A stretch of 48,872 nt of DNA from Psychrobacter sp. Pi2-1 (lineage in GTDB: Bacteria > Pseudomonadota > Gammaproteobacteria > Pseudomonadales > Moraxellaceae). The stretch spans positions 1 through 48,872 of the forward strand of contig NZ_CAJHBO010000021.1 in NCBI RefSeq assembly GCF_904846645.1, given 5' to 3'. A program made the position numbers and the translations under genes. The notes under the pieces are model-generated. The model was not told the DNA's origin. It did no database searches and saw only the letters and a list, made by a program, of their open reading frames with translations. The first letter of the stretch is position 1, and each line of letters opens with the position of its first letter. This document shows positions 45,776-48,872 of this stretch, in pieces.

Positions 45776-47266
45776 TTAAGAATTATCCTTTTGGGCATCT
45801 AGAGACTGGAAAGGTATCTCCATTTTATATTGAACATCACGTAGCGCCGTACGTAGACCCTCTAGTATCGTTGGATGATAAAAAGGGGTGTCGAGCATAT
45901 CTTTAATACTCAGATCATTGGTAATCGCCGTAGCAAGTATATGACCGATATATTCAGCGTCAGGACCGACCATACTGGCGCCTAAAATTCTGTCTGTCTT
46001 TTTACAGCCATAGATATGTAGTAAGCCGCAGTTGACACCCATTACACGGCTACGTCCTTGATTATCAAAGCTCACACTACCGATAACAAATTCGAGTTCT
46101 GAATCTTTTTGAATCTCTGGTAGCGACATACCAACATTGACGATTTGCGGTGAGCAAAATACGATAGAAAACGGCGTCGCAGGTGGGCGAATATAGGCTG
46201 CTTCTGTGTTTTCGCAGACCATACTGCCTGCACTATAGCCCTCATCGCTAGCCACATGCAGTAACGGAATATTAGCATTGGCATCACCAACGATATAGAC
46301 GTTTAAGTCGCCAATTTGGCCTGTTTTTTTACTTAAATCTTTTGGACGGTTCTTATCGTCTAGCTCGACACCTAAATTTTCGACACCCAGCTGCTTAATA
46401 TTGTTGCGACGACCAGTAGCAACTAAGACGTACTCGCCTTGCCATTGCTGAGACTCACCAGCACTGTCTTCATATTTGATAAACGCACTTTTATTACCTT
46501 CATCTGCTTTTGTGCCTACATCGGTAATTTCGCTGCCTAGATGCATGGTCAATTCATGACTTAAGCAATCCATGGCTTTATTATTAATATCATCGTCTTT
46601 TAGACCAGCCACTTGTTTGGCACGGTTTAGCAGCGTAACTTCCACACCCAAGCGTGTGAATGCTTGTGCAAGCTCTAGACCGATGGCACCAGCACCGACG
46701 ACGGCCATCGTTTTTGGTAAGTCTTCAAGCTCAAAGACACTATCAGACGTGAGCATGGTATCACCAAGCTTATCCGCCCATCCATCAGGAATAAACGGCG
46801 AACTACCAGTGGCGACAATGATTTGCTCGGCAGCAATCAGCTCACCATTGACCTCGATTAGCCCTTGCTCATTAATACGAGCACGACCGTCGATTTTCTT
46901 ATGATCAGGCCAGCTGTCTACTTGTCTTTTGATGTAGCTGGCAAAATGACTGCGTTCGTCACGCACACGCTCCATGACTCGTTTGCCATCGATTTGTGCG
47001 GTCGCATGGATACCAAATTCAGCAGAATGGTTGGCATCGTGTGCGCGATCCGCCGCTGCAATTAACAGCTTACTAGGCATACAGCCGACCGCAATACAGG
47101 TCGTGGTCCAAAATCCTTCATTAATAATAACTACGTCATCTTTGATTTTACTTGCTTGGCGAAAAGCGTTTTGACCTGCGGTACCCGCACCAATAATAGC
47201 GACAGATACTTTGCGCGTGACTTCTTTCGACGTATCGTCGGTAGTCGTGTCAGATTGTTTATTCAT
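45776..47266 (-). CDS. Dihydrolipoyl dehydrogenase-like flavoprotein
   Basis: The 496-residue flavoprotein is a class I pyridine nucleotide-disulfide oxidoreductase. It has VAIIGAGTAGQNAF (22-35), the redox-active disulfide C57-x4-C62 in TTCIAVGCMPSK, the NAD fold VGAGAIGLELAQAFTRLGVEV, IVGDANANIPLLHVASDEGY and the C-terminal base FYHPTILEGL. The HPTxxE pair and the CxxxxC point to a dihydrolipoamide dehydrogenase-type activity, not a transhydrogenase. No dehydrogenase E1/E2 genes are beside it, so it is an orphan whose electron acceptor is unknown. ATG 47266 is preferred over the upstream TTG because GAGA precedes it. Confidence 0.85.
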   Translation of the reverse strand: MNKQSDTTTDDTSKEVTRKVSVAIIGAGTAGQNAFRQASKIKDDVVIINEGFWTTTCIAVGCMPSKLLIAAADRAHDANHSAEFGIHATAQIDGKRVMERVRDERSHFASYIKRQVDSWPDHKKIDGRARINEQGLIEVNGELIAAEQIIVATGSSPFIPDGWADKLGDTMLTSDSVFELEDLPKTMAVVGAGAIGLELAQAFTRLGVEVTLLNRAKQVAGLKDDDINNKAMDCLSHELTMHLGSEITDVGTKADEGNKSAFIKYEDSAGESQQWQGEYVLVATGRRNNIKQLGVENLGVELDDKNRPKDLSKKTGQIGDLNVYIVGDANANIPLLHVASDEGYSAGSMVCENTEAAYIRPPATPFSIVFCSPQIVNVGMSLPEIQKDSELEFVIGSVSFDNQGRSRVMGVNCGLLHIYGCKKTDRILGASMVGPDAEYIGHILATAITNDLSIKDMLDTPFYHPTILEGLRTALRDVQYKMEIPFQSLDAQKDNS

Positions 47267-47426
47267 ATTATTCTCTAATAGGGGCAAGGTTATATTCAGT
47301 AATAGATTGAATGCTTGGCTTATATTTTTTTATTCGGTTTTTATGGTTCTTATGATCAATGCTGATTTAACTATAACGTCAATAATACTGACCTAATTAC
47401 AGAAACAGTAATTATGGCACCAATAA

Positions 47427-47924
47427 TTACGGCGCCAATATAGTCAGTAAACGACTGGTATAGTCTTTGGCACGTAGGTTACGCTGGGCATGAGTCAGTT
47501 CACTGTTTTTATTGAATACAAATGCCGAACGTACAAGGCCTAGCGTAACTTTGCCGTACATATTTTTTTCTTTGATAACGTCAAAATACTGGCATAGTTT
47601 TTCATCAGCGTCACTGATGAGTGGAATCTGCAAGTCATATTTGTCGATAAATTTTTCATGAGATTCAACACTATCACGAGAGACGCCAATAATGTCGTAG
47701 CCCAGCTCATCGAAGTCATGAAGGTACGAAGTAAAATCTGTTGCCTGTGTGGTGCAGCCTGGCGTATTGTCTTTGGGATAAAAATAGAGAATAAGGCCTT
47801 TATCGGTATTGGCGACCATTTCTTTTAGATTGATTTCATCATGAATAAAGTTGCCAGCAAGCTTGCGTACTATGGTTACTGGAAAATCAGGTAGGTGAAT
47901 GGTTTCTGTCGTTGGCTTGGCCAT
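47427..47924 (-). CDS. Peroxiredoxin of the Bcp/PrxQ type
   Basis: The 165-residue protein is a thiol peroxidase that reduces hydroperoxides. The peroxidatic cysteine is C57 in YFYPKDNTPGCTTQATDF, and a conserved arginine lies in NLRAKDY. In E. coli Bcp the resolving cysteine is five residues further; here that place is T62, and the only other cysteine is C111 (KLCQYF). The enzyme is therefore either a 1-Cys type needing an external thiol or one using C111. The ATG follows AAGGA. It stands alone on the minus strand. Confidence 0.92.
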   Translation of the reverse strand: MAKPTTETIHLPDFPVTIVRKLAGNFIHDEINLKEMVANTDKGLILYFYPKDNTPGCTTQATDFTSYLHDFDELGYDIIGVSRDSVESHEKFIDKYDLQIPLISDADEKLCQYFDVIKEKNMYGKVTLGLVRSAFVFNKNSELTHAQRNLRAKDYTSRLLTILAP

Positions 47925-48050
47925 TATAAAATCCTTATTAGTTTTAGTTATGTGTATTGGTTTAATGATGGTTCTATTTATAGTGTTCTTATTATAGGCA
48001 GATTAGTAGAAATAAATAATCAGTTTTACACTTTGCCCATTCATTGGCAA

Positions 48051-48078
48051 CAAAAAAGACTGGCAATGGCCAGTCTTT
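48051..48078 (-). terminator. Terminator after the small secreted protein gene
   Basis: AAAAGACTGGC / GCCAGTCTTTT form a stem with a four-base loop, followed on the minus strand by TTTTTT. Confidence 0.85.
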
Positions 48079-48099
48079 TGTACATCAAACGATTAGAAG

Positions 48100-48429
48100 T
48101 TAAGCAGGTTTTTGTGGCTTCTTCAAATCCAAGCCAACGGTGCACTGCTGCAAATCTTTTTGCATCGCTTTCACATATGGCAGATTAGAAGGGTCTTTCT
48201 TGTCTTGTGCGTAGCTTTCGATCTCCCACATTTGACCGATAGTCATGTTGCTGCGCACACCAATAGTACAGTTACATAGTTTGGTTGCGTTGCTTTTGTC
48301 AGCGACTTTGTATTTGACTGCGCCATTGACACATGAATTGATATTATCTTGCTTAATGTCAGCAGCGTTAGCTTGTGGCATGGCAAACAGGGCCGCTAAG
48401 GCTAGGGGTAGTACTGGCAACAACTTCAT
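48100..48429 (-). CDS. Small secreted hypothetical protein
   Basis: The 109-residue protein has a clear signal peptide (MKLLPVLPLALAALFAMPQANA), likely cut after ANA at residue 22, leaving about 87 residues in the periplasm. The mature part has four cysteines (in NSCVNG, KLCNCTIG and LQQCTVG), which could form two disulfides, and NMTIGQMWEIESYAQ between them. I do not recognise the family. The spacing resembles small periplasmic proteins found in Moraxellaceae. The ATG follows AGAGGA. It has its own terminator. Confidence 0.8.
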   Translation of the reverse strand: MKLLPVLPLALAALFAMPQANAADIKQDNINSCVNGAVKYKVADKSNATKLCNCTIGVRSNMTIGQMWEIESYAQDKKDPSNLPYVKAMQKDLQQCTVGLDLKKPQKPA

Positions 48430-48811
48430 AAATTTCCTCTTACGGGTAGCGTCAATTTTTTATCTTTTGCTCAATGCAAAGTCAACTCATCAATATATGA
48501 GTGACCGATATCGTCATGTACATCTTTCGATAAATATAATCGTTCATACGATAGCAAGTATATCGATTAGAATACAAGAACGACGTGCTGTGTTAATGCA
48601 AGCGAATGTTGCGCGAATGTTGATGGGTGTCACCATTCCACGCAGCATTTAGCGTTAATACATAGTCGGCCTTATATGATTTGGGTACAAGATAGGCGAG
48701 TAGACGTAATACAAGTAGTAGACTAAGCGCGCCTTGTACCGTATCTGTAGTGGCATAATAAACTTGGACAGTGCATAAGAGGTTTATACTACCCTAAAAA
48801 AGGAAACTAGT
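48430..48811. other. Intergenic region leading into the IS3-like element
   Basis: These 382 bp hold no convincing gene. From about 48746, TGTAGTGGCATAATAAAC and the following TTGGACAGTGC look like the left end of an IS3-family element (TGT start and a TTGGACA-like block); the matching right end is outside the window. Confidence 0.45.
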
Positions 48812-48872
48812 ATGACCAACAAACGCAACCAATATACCCGAGAATTCAAACTTGAAGCCATCAGCTTAGTCA
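48812..48872 (+). mobile_element. IS3-family transposase OrfA, N-terminus (cut by window edge)
   Basis: The frame from ATG 48812 reads MTNKRNQYTREFKLEAISL, the start of an IS3-type OrfA with its helix-turn-helix (xYTxEFKxEAVxL). AAAGGA lies about nine bases upstream. The window ends after 20 codons, so the element's completeness is unknown. Confidence 0.9.

Noticed and set aside
48245..48652. 135-codon plus-strand frame near the right end
   Set aside because: It is antisense to the secreted protein gene, which has a clear signal peptide and ribosome site; the rest is intergenic.
2..48872. Composite transposon bounded by the two IS elements
   Set aside because: The left element is IS5-like and the right one IS3-like, so the two ends cannot move together as a classical composite.

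Overview
The window looks like chromosomal DNA of a gammaproteobacterium of the Moraxellaceae, most probably Psychrobacter. This is an inference from base composition (AT-leaning, about 43-45% GC by eye), the housekeeping proteins (AcnB, LipA, DapD, RlmKL, QueE) and the mix of accessory genes; no database search was possible. No rRNA, tRNA or CRISPR array was seen. The window is cut at both ends inside insertion sequences: the C-terminus of an IS5-like transposase on the left and the start of an IS3-like OrfA on the right.

Region by region. (1) 1-5057: IS remnant, then minus-strand genes for a TRIC-like channel, a DMT-type exporter, QueE, DapD and a lysophospholipase-like hydrolase. (2) 5435-12519: a plus-strand arsenosugar biosynthesis block. 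It holds an FAD oxidoreductase, the radical SAM enzyme ArsS, a secreted DUF547 protein, two arsenosugar-type glycosyltransferases and the arsenite methyltransferase ArsM. A convergent methylthioadenosine phosphorylase could remove adenine from the arsenical nucleoside. (3) 13003-16577: a TAXI-type TRAP transporter operon (binding lipoprotein, DUF1850 protein, fused permease). (4) 16722-24692: mainly housekeeping and small metabolic genes (LipA, a carboxymuconolactone decarboxylase-like protein, AcnB, DUF805, a PACE exporter, an enoyl-CoA hydratase/isomerase, an alpha/beta hydrolase). (5) 24844-41690: a large Ter (tellurium/chemical stress) region. A minus-strand operon of a TerD-protease fusion, a PRTase-TRSP protein, a HAD phosphatase, a StiP/PELOTA-PRTase protein and a CitE-like lyase, with an ATP-grasp gene nearby, matches the module predicted in the literature to make a nucleoside-like metabolite. 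Around it are a TerA-like protein, a TerZ-like protein, an AIM24 protein, two canonical TerD proteins, a glutaminase and a TerC-superfamily DUF475 membrane protein. Between the two halves, on the opposite strand, sits a cysteine-rich V4R protein followed by a stand-alone MHYT membrane sensor. (6) 41969-48429: RlmKL, an MscS channel, an orphan dihydrolipoyl-dehydrogenase-like flavoprotein, a Bcp-type peroxiredoxin and a small secreted protein.

How the genes work together. Two accessory chemistries stand out. The arsenic block would methylate arsenite (ArsM), transfer a 5'-deoxyadenosyl group (ArsS), remove the base (possibly the phosphorylase) and glycosylate the product. The ter block pairs calcium-binding TerD proteins and a TerC-like membrane protein with a soluble biosynthetic module. 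The V4R-MHYT pair inside it is the least explained element and the best candidate for an undescribed sensory input. Most genes have clear AAGGA-type ribosome binding sites, and many convergent pairs share bidirectional hairpin terminators.
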